Shown here one piece after another: positions 22,585-34,625 of a DNA stretch of 64,000 nt (its first letter is position 1; the number at the start of each line of letters is the position of its first letter). Source of the stretch: Dryomyza anilis (lineage: Eukaryota; Arthropoda; Insecta; Diptera; Dryomyzidae); NCBI GenBank assembly GCA_951804985.1, contig OX638136.1, positions 744,001 through 808,000 of the forward strand, written 5' to 3'. The notes under the pieces are model-generated. The model was not told the DNA's origin and ran no database searches. It saw only the letters and a program-made list of their open reading frames with translations. The translations under genes and the position numbers were made by a program.

Positions 22585-24160
22585 AAAAAAAATATATATT
22601 TTGTTTATTTTCTTGTACTATTTTTTTTTATTATTTTATTACTTTTTTATTTCATTTTATTCTTTTAATTTATTTATTTTTTTACTAATTACATTTTAAT
22701 TTATATCTACTCTTACTGTTGCTGCCTAGTGCTGCTGTTTGTTGTTGCTTGGTGTTAAGTACCAGCAGTGCACGTTTCTTTGGAGTTGTAAACAACAAAT
22801 GAAACGATTCGGTCTATTTCTATGAAATGACATACAAATAATAAAAACTAAGAACTGTATATGCTATCATCGACTATCGACGCGTCGCGACGAGTTGTCA
22901 AAATAATCACTGCGCGTCATGCGGCATGACGCGTCAGTTAAATAAAAATATATATTTATAGAATTGTCAAAAGTTGCATGTCATACATACGATCACACAT
23001 ACTCAAGTACATACCTAACTAATTTGTGTTGTATTTTCTATGCTCCTTTTTTCGGACTGGTTTTTTATTTTTCATTATCGCCTTGATGCTCGGCTGAATT
23101 GCACGTGACGTAGAGACTGTGCTGCTTTGCACAGTTTGGTGTGTTTAATTCTATACCTAAATACACTAAAAGTAAAAATTAAATTTTTATTATAACAAAT
23201 CGTACGTAACTTGTGAACAAATTCAAAGGCAAGAAAAAACTAAATTTTAAACATAATTTTTGTGAAAAAATTTAATGCAAAAATTTTAAGCTTTTAAAAA
23301 ATGTGAAAAAGTTAAAGTGAATTGAGGGTGCCATAGTCCAAAGCCATAAAAACAATAAGTCTTATGCCTATTTTTCAAAACACTTAAAAAGTATTTAAAC
23401 TTCAAGAATTTATATTTTTTTCCAAAACAATGCAAAGCTCAAATAGATTCTAAAGCATTCTGTTTCCAATCAGAGTACAAGTTATAAATAATTCAACACA
23501 ACCATTTTTAAACTAAAAAAGTTCTTAAAAAATAATTATATAAATCAAGTGATAATGACGAGACAATTCAAAATCTCAAGGACATAATTAAATGAACATA
23601 TACTTTCATAATAAATCGTCAGAGATAAAAAAAATCCGTTTGCTACACTTACCATATGTCAAGAGAACACAAATAATATCTTGAAGGATAACATTTATCT
23701 TTTTAACACAAACTCAAACGATACATAGCGAACACTAATAGAAAGAACAGAATCCAACAATAACGAATTACGATGCATATACACACACTTTCACAACGAC
23801 AACTCTTCGTTGCTATCCTGTATCATCGCATGGCAACAAACAGACAGTCGCATGGCACCATCTAGTACAACTATCTAGTTGACGAGTTTTCTTTGTGATA
23901 CAAAAAAAGTCCCGCCAAAAATTCTATAAAAAGCTTGGATTCTGCTTTATTCGCATTTTTTTTGTTATTGCACTTTCAAACGAATCAGCGAATTTGTGAA
24001 AAAAAACCAATAAGCAATATCAGCTAAATGAGGAACACTGTGAAAATGTTCTTATATTATTTTGTTTTTGTTTTTATAAGTTAAATGAAATAATGCACAT
24101 AGAACTTAAATTAAAAAAAAATTCATGATCTTACAATTAACAAAAAAACTATGTATAAAA
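22585..24160. other. AT-rich region without a supported gene
   Basis: Includes a T-rich tract (22585-22690) and a GC-richer patch of CGACGCG/GACGCG motifs near 22870-22940. No open frame of note. Confidence 0.4.
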
Positions 24161-24520
24161 GCTGTTTTCAGCGGAGACGAACCCAAACGCAGGCGACAAA
24201 TATGCTGGATACCTGGTCCTATCAGGAAAACAGCGGAAGTGCTTGCCTGCCTACGTGCTCAGAACCAGGGCATCGATATTAACGGAGGAAAAATCTATAG
24301 CCATTAACCAGAGAGAGGTTCGGAAGACAAGGAGGGCTCAACCCTGGTTGTTGGCTTAGACCAGAAGTCGTTAGATGTCATGCTATCTAAGTACGACAGT
24401 CATCTAAACTTATTCTTTGGACGGATCAAATCAAATCATGTGCCAAATGAATAGGCACATGATGAGAAACGAGTTAATTATCCTGCGGCTACTACCGCTT
24501 TACTATGTAAGCGGCTATCC

Positions 24521-25000
24521 ATGTTGCATACATTACCTCACATCACAACCAGTCAAGAACCATGGGTGTATAACACACGCATCTTTGGTCTTAGTGAACT
24601 ACGTGGTGAAACCATACTTTATGATGAGCAAGCCACAAGGCCTAGATCCTGTCTTATAATATCGAAACATTTTGCTGTCACCAAGTTAACCCAATTCTGT
24701 GGGAAAGACCTGGTGGCAGCCAAAGTGAGCTATGAAAGCTATAGTGGATGGAAAGATTTGATTGTCGCCTCAGGCTACTTCCCATATGACTCACTACTGC
24801 CTCCTCCGCCAAAGGCAATTGTTGAGCTCATAGAGTACTGTGATCTTAATGAGACTGGCTGGTGGGGCAGCAGTAAATGCAACGCACGAGGTACCATACT
24901 CCTTGACTTCATCTTGACCTCCAATTTGAACATTCACAACACTGGTAATAAGCCCATGTTTGTGACTGCTAGAAGACAGGAAGTGATTGACCTTACTTGA
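24521..25000 (+). pseudogene. Apurinic-type endonuclease fragment of the non-LTR element
   Basis: A 159-residue open frame with VYNTRIFGLSELRGET near residue 16 and, after a gap, WWGSSKCNARGTILLDFILT and TARRQEVIDLT. This is the usual block order of the C-terminal endonuclease half in I/LOA/R1-type elements. The 5' part with the catalytic Glu is missing, and the Asp-Ala-Asn-His block before WGSS has been replaced, so the enzyme would be inactive. Confidence 0.7.
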
Positions 25001-25520
25001 TTACCTTCCATTCCTTGGTGGAACGCTTGTCTTGAAACCTTGCGCAAGGATTCCAGAAAGCTTCTAAATAGACCAATTTAGACTCTGACTGGTTTCTTTA
25101 TCGATCTAAGCAGAAAGAATATAAGAAACTAATTCGTAAATCGAAAAGTGTTTCTTTAAAGACTTCTGCAGTAGCATCGAATACTGCAGTGAGACTAGTT
25201 TCTTAAAAGAGACCGAACTGCCCGACTTGACTCACTGTGGAGACCTGATGGCTCGTATACTGAGTCTAAGCCAGAGACACTCAGTGTCCTAGTTGAAATT
25301 GACTTTCCGGGAAATCAAATCCACATAGGGCTACTTTATAATCCCAGCACTGGGGACTGCCATAACAACTCTAATATGACAAAATATGACGGCAGGTTGC
25401 CAGATTGGTTGTGTACGATGAAGCTATCCGATGGACTCTTTAGATGGCTTCAAGTCACCTGGGCCGGATGGCATCTACCCAGTCATGCTACAGGAAGGTA
25501 TAACCTAATTTCTACCGTGC

Positions 25521-26121
25521 ATGAAGGAGATCTTTAGAACAAGTATCGCATGGTCATTCATTCCGACATTGGTCAAATGGCTAAGGTCAATGCTAATGTT
25601 TAGGACCATCACCTCTGAGGCGGAGTGCGGTCAGTATATTATGGCGGCGTTCTCTCCCCTCTACTCTGGTGTATGTTGGATGACTCTCTTCTCAATGATC
25701 ATGATGGACCCGGTGTGTATTCCCTTTACCCTCAATGAGGTCTGTTAAAACACAAAACTCAGTGAACCAAATTTACAGCTGGTGTACTGAAAACGGTCTT
25801 CCCGTCAACCCTTACAAAACAGGGATTGTTCTCTTCACTAGGAAAAGAATAATGACAGGATTATCTCTACCAATACTTAAGGGTGCCACTATTCCTCTGT
25901 CTAACGAAGTAAAATATCTGAGCTTAACTCTAGATAGTAAACTACTTTCGATAAAACATGTTGAAAATAAAATTTCGCGAGCATTGAATGACTTCTGGCA
26001 ACGCAGAGGAATTTTTGGGAAGACATGGGGACTATCGCCGAGCAAAACCTTTTGGATTTACACTGAAATTATAAGACCGATGATAACATATCTATCGGTA
26101 GTCTGGTGTAAAAATCTGTAG
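25521..26121 (+). pseudogene. Reverse transcriptase C-terminal part of the non-LTR element
   Basis: Two frames. 25735-26121 reads IYSWCTENGLPVNPYKTGIV, the EVKYLSLTLDSKL thumb motif, and RPMITYLSVVWCKN, the RT-to-RNase H linker typical of I/LOA elements. The FADD-type catalytic block should precede this part but is not present, so a deletion removed the palm. Confidence 0.65.
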
Positions 26122-26399
26122 CGAAAATGCGTGACAACTAGTCTTGCCAAGATTCAGAGAATCATGTGTCTGGCTGTTACGGGTGCCTTTCCCACTGCAC
26201 CTTGTCCATCACTGAAGAGGCTGCAGGAGACTAAAACGAGCTTGCTTATGGTTTAATGTTCCCTGGAATATCTCTGACATTGCACTTAACACTCCATTAG
26301 ACGCTCAATACTCCATTAAACACTCCATTAGACAGTCTACTGGAGATGCCCTCCGATGCAATGATAACAGAAATATTACTAAGACGAAATTTTGAGGTT

Positions 26400-27070
26400 T
26401 GTCAACCTGACATTTAAGACTGGCTAATACCTGACTGTGATCCAGGTAGAGGGCCACACCGCATTTTCACCGACGGCTCCAGAACCGATCAAGGCGATAG
26501 TCAAGCTGCTCTTATGGCTTTTAACAACCTGGTCAACATATCCAAAATTGTACGTCAATGCAGATCACGTCTCAATTGTGTTGGTAAATACAATACACTG
26601 AAACTGATTTGGGTGCCGGGGCATAAAGGAGTTACGGGCAATGAATCATCTGACGAACTAGCACGTGCTGGATCTGAGGATAATCTATTTGGACCAGAAC
26701 CTGTGCTTGAACTACCTGTATCTACGGGAAAATTCGTCAGCAGCTCTTGGGTCGCCTCTGCACTCAAGAGCAGATGGATGAATGAGACGAAATGCAGATT
26801 CTCCAAACTCATGACACCGACGATAACCAAAAGATCGGCCTCTTTTCTACTTTCATTAAGTAGAAAAGAGTGCAGAAAACTGACGGGACTTCTAACGAGA
26901 CACAACGCATATGAAAAACACATGATTTGGCCTGGCCGAAAGTGCCTTATGTTCTGACTGCTACGAAGAAACTGGCACCACAGAGCACTATCTTTGTGAC
27001 TATCCAGCATTTTCTAGAATTAGAAGGCAGATCTTTGGCACAGACGTGATGTGAGAGGATCAGCTCCACT
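26400..27070 (+). pseudogene. RNase H domain and terminal zinc motif of the non-LTR element
   Basis: The stretch from about 26465 encodes IFTDGSRTDQG, the first RNase H Asp. A frame at 26514-26957 continues with LIWVPGHKGVTGNESSDELA, the WVPGHxGxxGNE..D block carrying the other catalytic residues. The segment between them is shortened. After a frameshift near 26950 a CxxC...H...C motif closes the protein. This domain marks the element as LOA/I group. Confidence 0.75.
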
Positions 27071-27225
27071 CTTTATTACACAATAGCCTTCTTAGATTCA
27101 ATAATGAATCTAAGAAGTGTCATTAAATACCCGGGAACTGGGTCACTGCACAATGGATATAACCCTCTCTGAGTGCTGTGGCTCTATTTTTATGTACAAA
27201 AGAAAAACAATAATAATACTAATGT

Positions 27226-28596
27226 GAATAGCACAGTTCATAGGCACAATCGATGTACGAACTAGAGTAGCGAAGAAAAGAAAAACAACTTTGTTTTGCA
27301 TATTTTATCTTTTTGAAACGACTTTTGAAGCACTTTTGAAGCTATTTATCGATGGAAAAGTCCTTCACATACCTTATTTTTAAGATACTTATATTCTATA
27401 GCACTGAAAAACAAAAAAAATAATAAAAACACACATCTTCTTTATTGTTCACGTTCTTAAATATTTTGCACGCTTACTGTTGTTCAATGTTTAGTAATAT
27501 CATGAATTCTTTTGATTTTCATTATTATCTCAAAACCATAATAAATACATTAAAAATGAAATGAAAAAAAGCAAAAACAAGATGCAGGAACAAGACATTT
27601 TTGTTCATCATTAGACAAGGTAAATAATGAATGGGGAATTACCCGATCAGTATATGATTATGGCCCGAGTGAGAACATGATAAGGGCACTGCGTTACAAG
27701 GACATCGTGCGCCCGATTAGTTTCCACGTCATAGCCCGACCATCACAAATAATGACATGATCACTTCATGAGCATGGCCCTACAAAATTTTTATTAGGGA
27801 TATGTTTATTGGTTTTCTCATTTAACGTCTACGCGGACTTCAGTTTTTATTTTTGGCGCTTGGATGTAGCTCGGCTTTTAATTTCCGTAACGCGCACGAT
27901 GACCGAGAATAGGAAAAAGCATAACTAGTTGCGACAGGATGTGTTGTAAAAATGCCCGAGTGCAGTGAATGCGTAAACAAATGTACTTCTCATTGGAAGA
28001 AGGGCGCGTGCGTGCAAATCCCCGATCTCTGATTATATAGTGTTCGAACTCGTTAAGTACACATCTTTGTTTCTTTGCCCACTTCTGCACAAATGAAAAC
28101 AAACATGTTAGGCAAAACCAAAAGAGTTACACTCTTGAAAAAAATAAATTTTGAAAATAACTATGACGACACCCGCACCGAATCGTTTATTGGTTTTCTT
28201 TTGATCATGCCCTTTTTTTAAATGGTAGGGCATCATTCATATTTTCTTTATTCAAACAAACCTATTCAAAACAAATAAGTTGCGAATAAAAATTAATTCT
28301 AAATAAAGAATTTGGAAATAATTCCTATACAAGCCAAATTTATTAGCTCAACAACATTTTTGAATAAAAAAACAACAAGAAGAAAATAACGACAAAACAA
28401 ATGGAGCCTTTTATTCTGAAGAGACGAATTATTCATAACAAATTTAGAAGAAGAACAACATAATTTACTCGTTAGTTTTTATCATTTCCTGAAATAAAAA
28501 TTGCCCTCCAGGTATTGAAATCGAAATATGATTGCGATTGAACCGTTTCAAATGGTAATTTAAAAGTAGTATTATTATAATTTTTTTTAAATATAT
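27226..28596. other. AT-rich spacer with one dispersed repeat
   Basis: 27615-27783 is the inverted mate of the repeat at 13078-13260. The rest shows only short frames. Confidence 0.45.
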
Positions 28597-28899
28597 TGTT
28601 ACGAAAATAGTTATTTGCTCCACTGTGTAAGCAATCAACAATAATAAACGCGAGACAATTGAGCGCACTAAGCAATGTGAAAGAAAGAGACGGAATATCA
28701 TTCAGCGCACTATGCGAGAAAGAGATGGAAGATCAGCACATTGAAATATATGAGTGCGAATGAGATGCCAATAGCATGCGTCATTCACGAAACGAGCAGA
28801 AGGTCCTTGAAACATGTCGTACTGATGCATGCAGTATATAAGGGCGCCGCATCTGAGGCACAGCACTTCAGTTGTGATTTGATAGTGAACTAGTCCGTC
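28597..28899 (+). mobile_element. Partial mdg3-like LTR (plus orientation)
   Basis: Starts TGTTACGAAAATAG after an ATATAT flank and matches, in the opposite orientation, the LTRs at 49889-50230, 55026-55567 and 58051-58591, including the TATA region agtatataagggcgccgc. It stops exactly where the errantivirus LTR begins, after gaactagt. The remaining ~240 bp are not found on the far side of the errantivirus. Confidence 0.75.
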
Positions 28900-29507
28900 T
28901 GTTGTGTATCATAATCGTAGAGTTCACAGCTTACATATGATCCACTGTTGTGTATCATAACCGTGGAACTTACAGCATGCTTATGATCCACAATATAACA
29001 TAACCAGTATATTTTTCTTTATGGCATACTTTTAGGGTTAAGCATTATGCATGTTAAACACAAACAGCATTTAATTGTCTTGGCGCACACCGCTTAACAT
29101 AGCACAGGTATACACGCCCACGTTAAATAGGTCACTCAGATCACACATATAAATGCTGACTTAGTTATTTTAGAATGATGAAAGTACTCAATTTATTGTG
29201 AAATTATAAATACGCTGACTAAGTTATTTTAGCATGATGAAATTACTCAATTTATTGTGAAATTATAAGAATACGAGGTGTTATGTAGAAGTTAAGTATA
29301 GACTAAGAATCAATTGTTTTCGATAAGCTGAAGTGTCTACAAATAAATGTTAAGTATAAGTGTAACCAACTTTTAAAGCAAAATAAAGTGTCTTAAAGTA
29401 CAAAAGACCCGGTTGTTTTAAATAATATAAAGAAAGTAAAAAGGACTCAGTAAGTATAAATAGGATCAAGTTAAAGTCCTAGTAGAAGGACCTTATAACA
29501 TACAACA
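28900..29507 (+). repeat. 5' LTR of the errantivirus
   Basis: 608 bp. Internal tandem duplications: a ~46-bp unit at the very start (28900-28992, tgttgtgtatcataa...) and a ~60-bp unit (about 29150-29268, gctgactNagttatttta...). A segment ggcatacttttaggg near 29022 resembles an insulator-protein (Su(Hw)) type site and occurs in both LTRs. Confidence 0.85.
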
Positions 29508-29510
29508 TTT

Positions 29511-29522
29511 TGGCGCAGCCGG
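29511..29522 (+). promoter_or_regulatory. Primer binding site
   Basis: TGGCGCAGCCGG lies three bases after the 5' LTR. TGGCGCAG is complementary to the 3' end of a tRNA-Ser-type primer as used by 17.6/297-like elements. The match beyond eight bases is not perfect with the form I remember. Confidence 0.6.
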
Positions 29523-30124
29523 TTTCTCAAACAACGCTCTCAGGGACCGAGAGAAGAAGGACGATAGAAGGAAGAAAAGAACTAAAAATCACAAAATAAA
29601 TGGTGATTATTTAATTTTTTTTTTGAAAATACGTGAGTAACAGCAGAAAATTTAAACAATTATTAGAGTGTTTAATAAAGTAATAAATACAAATATACAC
29701 ATGGAAATTAAATAAATAAAGATTAAATAACAAACGAAATAAAAAGAAAATTGGAAATTTAAACTCAGATAAGTAAATGAAATTTGTTCTAAAATTAATA
29801 TGAAACGGAATTTTTGATCTTTTTTTAAATTTAAAAAATTTTAGAACATTTAAAATATCATTTTCATTTTAAAATTTAATAACAATATAAAATAAAAATT
29901 TAAAATAAAATAACATTTTAAAGATTTTGAAAATTTGAAATATTTTTTTTTATTTTTATAACATGGCCAATTTAATTAAAAAATTTACATTATTATAAAA
30001 TATCTGGTTTTAGTCAACAAATTTAAAAAATGTATAATATTTTTTTTTTTTTACATTGTGGAGCCACTTGAACTGTGGAGTGTTCTAGGAAATAAATTGG
30101 GATTTTTTTGTCGTTAATAAATAT
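29523..30124 (+). other. Errantivirus leader
   Basis: AT-rich untranslated leader between primer site and gag. No frame or repeat recognised. Confidence 0.5.
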
Positions 30125-31806
30125 ATGGCGGAATTGGAACAATTACAGTTGGCATACGGAAACATGCTAGGGCAATTGGACAGGTTTACGGATAAATTGT
30201 GGGCTCAAATTAGCCTCGAAGTAAATAATAAATTAATAAAAAATAAAGTTAATAACACAAAGGTTTTTTCTAAAGTAGAACGAGTAGATGTCGTGTTCGA
30301 AGAATTAATATATTTCTTGGAACACAAAAGTGAGAATAAAATAAAAGGGATAGAAGGCTGGAAAGGCGAATTTACAGCATTAACAAAAAAAATAAACGAT
30401 AAATTAGCAGAAAAACAGGAGGCGGAAAACGAAAAATTAAGAGCATGGTTGAAAGATAAAGATATTTCTCATGAATCAGGAGCTAGGGCACTATGTCAAC
30501 AACCAAGGCTAGAATTCGAATCAGTCGAAGAGGCAAATAACAAAGTAAGGATTCGAAAATCAGATTTTTAGAGGCGGAAGTAAACTTAGCACACGAAACA
30601 TCGTTATACCATAAAGAAGCTTTAAGAATAGAAGAAAATTTAGAAAGCATAACAAAAGATATAACAATAATTGAAATGCCGACAGACGATATTTCGAAAT
30701 GCGTACGAAATCTGGTCCTGGTGTTCAAGCGCGAAGATTCACCGTTCCTAAAAACGGAGCTTCTTAGATTTATAGACGGTTGTAAGGCAGCGAACCTTAA
30801 AATTACTGAAGAAAATCAGGAGGAATTCATGATTTGTATTCAACTGCGTCTTGATGGAGATGCATATGAATTAGTGAGGACCAAGAATATAAATGATTTA
30901 GATGAGTTGTTTGAATTACTTAAAAGCACATATTTAAATGTGGCTACATTAGATTCAGTTCAATACAACATAAGACAAGCATATCAAGGTGGAGGGGAAA
31001 GTTTAAGAGCGTTTGCAAGGCGTTTAGAAGTATTGCAGTCGAACGCAAACGACATAGCCGATACAATGTACAAAAAGAAAAACCTTCCAACAGACATTTT
31101 TAACACGGAACTATTAAATTCTGTGCTAACAGTATTTAAAGTGGGAGTGAGTGACCCGACGGCAGATAATTTAAATGATTTATTAGAAGAAGCGTTAAGG
31201 GCAGAGGCCACAATACTAATGGGGCCGAGATTACCGGAGGAACTGTATAGTTTTGAAAAAAGACCGAATGGAACCTCAGTTAGTAAAAATAATCAAGAAA
31301 CTGATATTAGAAATTCACGACAAGATAGGGGTAAAAGTCAACAAAATAGAAATAATGGGAATACTGGGGGTGCCATGAAAAAGGGGCCAGTCTGTTCATT
31401 TTGCACAAGACCAGGACACACAAGGGATGAATCGAGTTGGAGATGTGGATCAAATAGACTGGAAGAACGCCAGGAGAACCAACAACAATCATTTCAGAAT
31501 CAGAAGTACCAAGGGGGTTATAGAGGATTTCAGAATAACGGCTATCAACACCAGCAGCAGCAAAATCAGAATCCGCAGGACAGCAATACTCGTAATAATA
31601 GAAATAATAATATTAATAATGGTAATGAGAATAATAGAAATAATAATCCGTTTAGAAATAACGACAGTAATAACAATAACGAACCTAATAGAACATACAG
31701 AAATAATATGGCATGTTATGGGTGTGGTCAAGTCGGCCATATGATAGGGGATTGCCACGCCAAGAAAAATGTTGTGCCAAACAGTAGTAATGCTCACAAA
31801 AGGTGA
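30125..31806 (+). pseudogene. gag: gag (two frames joined by a frameshift)
   Basis: 30125-30571 encodes an N-terminal, Lys/Glu-rich 148-residue part. After a frameshift near 30545 the main frame continues (ATG at 30676) for 376 residues. The middle (residues ~1-180 of that frame) resembles an errantivirus capsid with QYNIRQAYQGGGESLRAFAR. Then comes a long Asn/Gln/Arg-rich stretch (about 200-345) with two zinc-knuckle-like motifs: CSFCTRPGHTRDESSWRC, and CYGCGQVGHMIGDC near the C-terminus. It packages the RNA and forms particles. Pol lies one base back in frame, overlapping at the stop, as expected for -1 frameshifting. Confidence 0.8.
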
Positions 31807-32597
31807 AACAACCACGGGCCCAGTCAAGGCCAATAAGCTGGGGTCCCGTTAACATTAGTAAAGTTAGGTCAAAGGTAGAAATAGTGGATCATACACCAAA
31901 GGAGCCTGTGATCAAATTTGCTACCGCAGCTTCAAATAACAACCAACAAATCATGGGGGAAAATATCGTTCATCAAACGTCGAGAATGACCGTTGATACA
32001 TATGTTGAGCCACCGTGTTTGGTCTGTAAGGAGAAGTTGAAAGAGGAAAAAATGGGTGAAAATATTGTTCATCAAACGTCGGGAGTGACCGTTGATACAT
32101 ATGTTGAGTCACCGTGTTTGGTTTGTAATGCAGTAGTAGGAATATTAGTTTATATCATACACTTTATAGGTATTGTGTCGATTACACTGGGGAACAAAAT
32201 AATAAAATTAGCAGAATATGAAAAGTATAAGGGAACGTTTGGAGAGGAAGCAGTAGGGTATAAAGTAAAAAACATATTATCAAGAATATCAAAAAGTATT
32301 GAGAATTTCGTAATAGAATATGATAAGAAGATTAGATGTCATATGAGTGAGTTTAGTAAAAGAAAGAATCGTATAATATGCAGTAGGCAGGTTGACTGTT
32401 TCAAACTACCTAATGTAAGTGATGTTTTCATCGAAGTACCTTGTGATGATGCTAAAAATGGAAAACTGATATTACTGGTAGATTCGGGAGCAGATGCTAG
32501 TATAGTAAAGAAGGGGTCGATGATACGACTTCCGGGTTTTTATAAAAATACTCAGAAGGACTTTAGTGGTGCTTTTGGGGGATGCGTACAGACTTTA
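31803..32597 (+). pseudogene. pol: pol, protease part (split by RTE)
   Basis: The frame opens beside the gag stop. It has an insert-like region with two near-identical ~30-residue blocks (VHQTSR/GVTVDTYVEPPCLVC, the codons repeating about 110 bp apart). A hydrophobic stretch (VVGILVYIIHFIGIVSITL) follows, which is unusual for a protease precursor. Then comes the retropepsin active-site block LILLVDSGADASIV. The frame is cut at about 32597 by the RTE. The protease end resumes after 35836 with IPADGIIGRDNIW. The catalytic Asp (DSG) is intact. Confidence 0.75.
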
Positions 32598-32606
32598 CTT
32601 ACTTAC

Positions 32607-34552
32607 TTAAATGGCCCTTACAACCGTGGGTCGGTTTTGGCCGCTGAGATGAAGCCGCGGCAGTCGGATCTGCTTTGCGCGCGCTGACGTTAGAAATACC
32701 AAGCGTTGCCAGGTTGTCCTCAACTTGGTCTTTCCAACGCAGATTAGGACGCCCTCTTCTACGCTGTCCACCTTCGAGTTTCGATTCAAGCACTTGGCTG
32801 GAGTGTTTTCATCCATTCGTTCGACATGACCTAGCCAGCGAAGTCGCTGGATCTTGATGCGCTTGACTATGTCAATGTCGTCGAATAACTCATACAGCTC
32901 GTGGTTCATCCTGATTCGATACTCGTTAGTAAAGCAGATAGGGTCAAAGATTTTACGGAGAATCTTTCTCTCGAACGCTCCCAGTACTCTCTCATCGGTG
33001 GAGGCCAGCGTCCTTGTTTCTGCACCATAAAGTAGGACGGCCATGATGAGTGACTTGTAGAGCGTTATTTTTGTCCGGCGAGAGAGGGCTCTGCTTCTCA
33101 ATTGCCTACTGAGCCCAAAGTAGCACCTGTTGGCAAGAGTTATTCTCCGTTTGATCTCCAGGCTGACGTCGTTGTTGCTGTTTACGCTGGATCCCAGATA
33201 GACGAAGTCGAACTTGTGGGTGTCAAAATCAGCTTTTTGTCCAAGACGCACGGACTCTTTTTTGCTTGTTGACACAAGGAACTTCGTCTTGTCCTCGTTC
33301 ACCGCTAGACCCATTCGACGCGACTCTTTCTCCAATCTGGAGAATGCTGCGCTGACTGCTCGTGTGCTCCTGCCAATGATATCAATATCGTCGGCATATG
33401 CGAGCAGCATAACACTTTTGTTGAGGATAGTGCCGCTTTGACGGAGTTCGGCAGCTCGAACTATTTTCTCCATCAATAAGTTAAAAAAGTCGCACGAGGG
33501 AGTCACCCTGTCTGAAACCTCGTTCGGTATGAAATGGCTCGGAGAGGTCTTTTCCTATTCTCACTGAGCAACGTGTGTTGCTCAGGGTCATCCTGCAAAG
33601 CCTTATAAGTTTCGCAGGTATACCGATCTCAGACATTTCGGCGTATAATCGTTCCCTTATAGGAGTGTCGAAGGCGGCTTTATAGTCGACTAATAGGTGG
33701 TAGGTGTCGATCTGTTTATCTAGAGTCTTTTCCTGGATTAGGCGCAATGTGAAAATCTGGTCTATGGTGGATTTTCCAGGTCTGAAACCGCACTGATAAG
33801 GTCCAATCAGTCTGTTGACGATGGGCTTCAGTCTTTCACATAATACGCTCGATAGAACCTTGTATGCGATATTGAGATAGTGGGATCCCCTTTCTTAAGG
33901 ATTGGACAGAGTACACTGAGGTTCCAGTCACTTGGCATGCTTTCATCCGACCATATTCTGCTTACGAGCTCGTGCTCTCTATTAGCTCTTCGCCTCCGGT
34001 CTTAAACAATTCAGCAGGCAGGTCATCAGGACCTGCGGCTTTGTTGTTTTTCAGCCGAGCAATGGCTGTTCTGACCTCGTCATGGTCGGGTGGCGGAATC
34101 TCAACGTCGTCATCAAGTACTGGGGTTGCCGGGTTTGCTTCTCTATCGGTGGAATTGAGGTCATCATCACCGGTCAGCAGTTTAGAGAAGTGATCCCTCC
34201 ATATTTTCAGTGTGCTCTGGATATCTGTCACTAGATTTCCGTTCTCATCTTTACAGGAAGAGGCTCCGGATTTCGAACCTCCGGCTAGGCGTCTTATTTT
34301 CTCGAAGAATTTTCGAGCCTCATTCCTGTCCCCATGCATCTCAATCTCCTCACACTCACGTCTTTCTGCCTCGCTTTTTTTTCGCCTGAAAAGACGTCTC
34401 TCTTCCCTGCTCTTCTCTTTGTATCGCTCCTTCGCAGCTCGCGTAGCTACTGACTGCAGGGTGGATTTGTACGCAGCGTCTTTCTCTGCAGTGGCCGCGC
34501 GACACTCTTGGTCATACCACTGATTCCTCAGGGGGCGTTGGAATCCAAGCAC
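32607..34552 (-). pseudogene. RTE reverse transcriptase
   Basis: Three frames. 33962-34552 has the linker and LKNNKAAGPDDLPAELFKTG (RT block 1). 33481-33747 has LLVDYKAAFDT (catalytic Asp block A) and RGFRQGDSL. 32607-33506 has VMLLAYADDIDIIGR (YADD, block C), the thumb LVSTSKKES, VLLYGAETRTLAS, and QRLRWLGHVERMDENTPAK. Frameshifts between them disable it. The catalytic residues themselves are intact. Confidence 0.85.
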
Positions 34553-34625
34553 CTCTTCGGCAGCCGTAGAGCAGGAGATATGATTCCACTGCGCGCTTAT
34601 ATCATCGAGAGGAGGAGTGCTTTGT

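Larger units (their letters stand above)
24165..27225 (+). mobile_element. Decayed non-LTR retrotransposon, LOA/I group
   Basis: On the plus strand, in order: a gag-like tail (LACLRAQNQGIDINGG), an endonuclease piece, the end of an RT domain, an RNase H domain and a terminal Cys-His-like motif (CSDCYEETGTTEHYLCDYPA), then an (AAT)-rich tail near 27205-27222. Presence of RNase H fits the LOA/I lineages and not Jockey. The core of the RT is deleted and many stops occur. No flanking duplication was identified. Confidence 0.7.

Noticed and set aside
23790..23850. X-box/RFX-like pair gttgctat ... atggcaac
   Set aside because: Half-sites are too far apart for the known motif and no gene follows.
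26555..27010. 151-codon minus-strand ORF
   Set aside because: Shadow of the RNase H domain on the plus strand.
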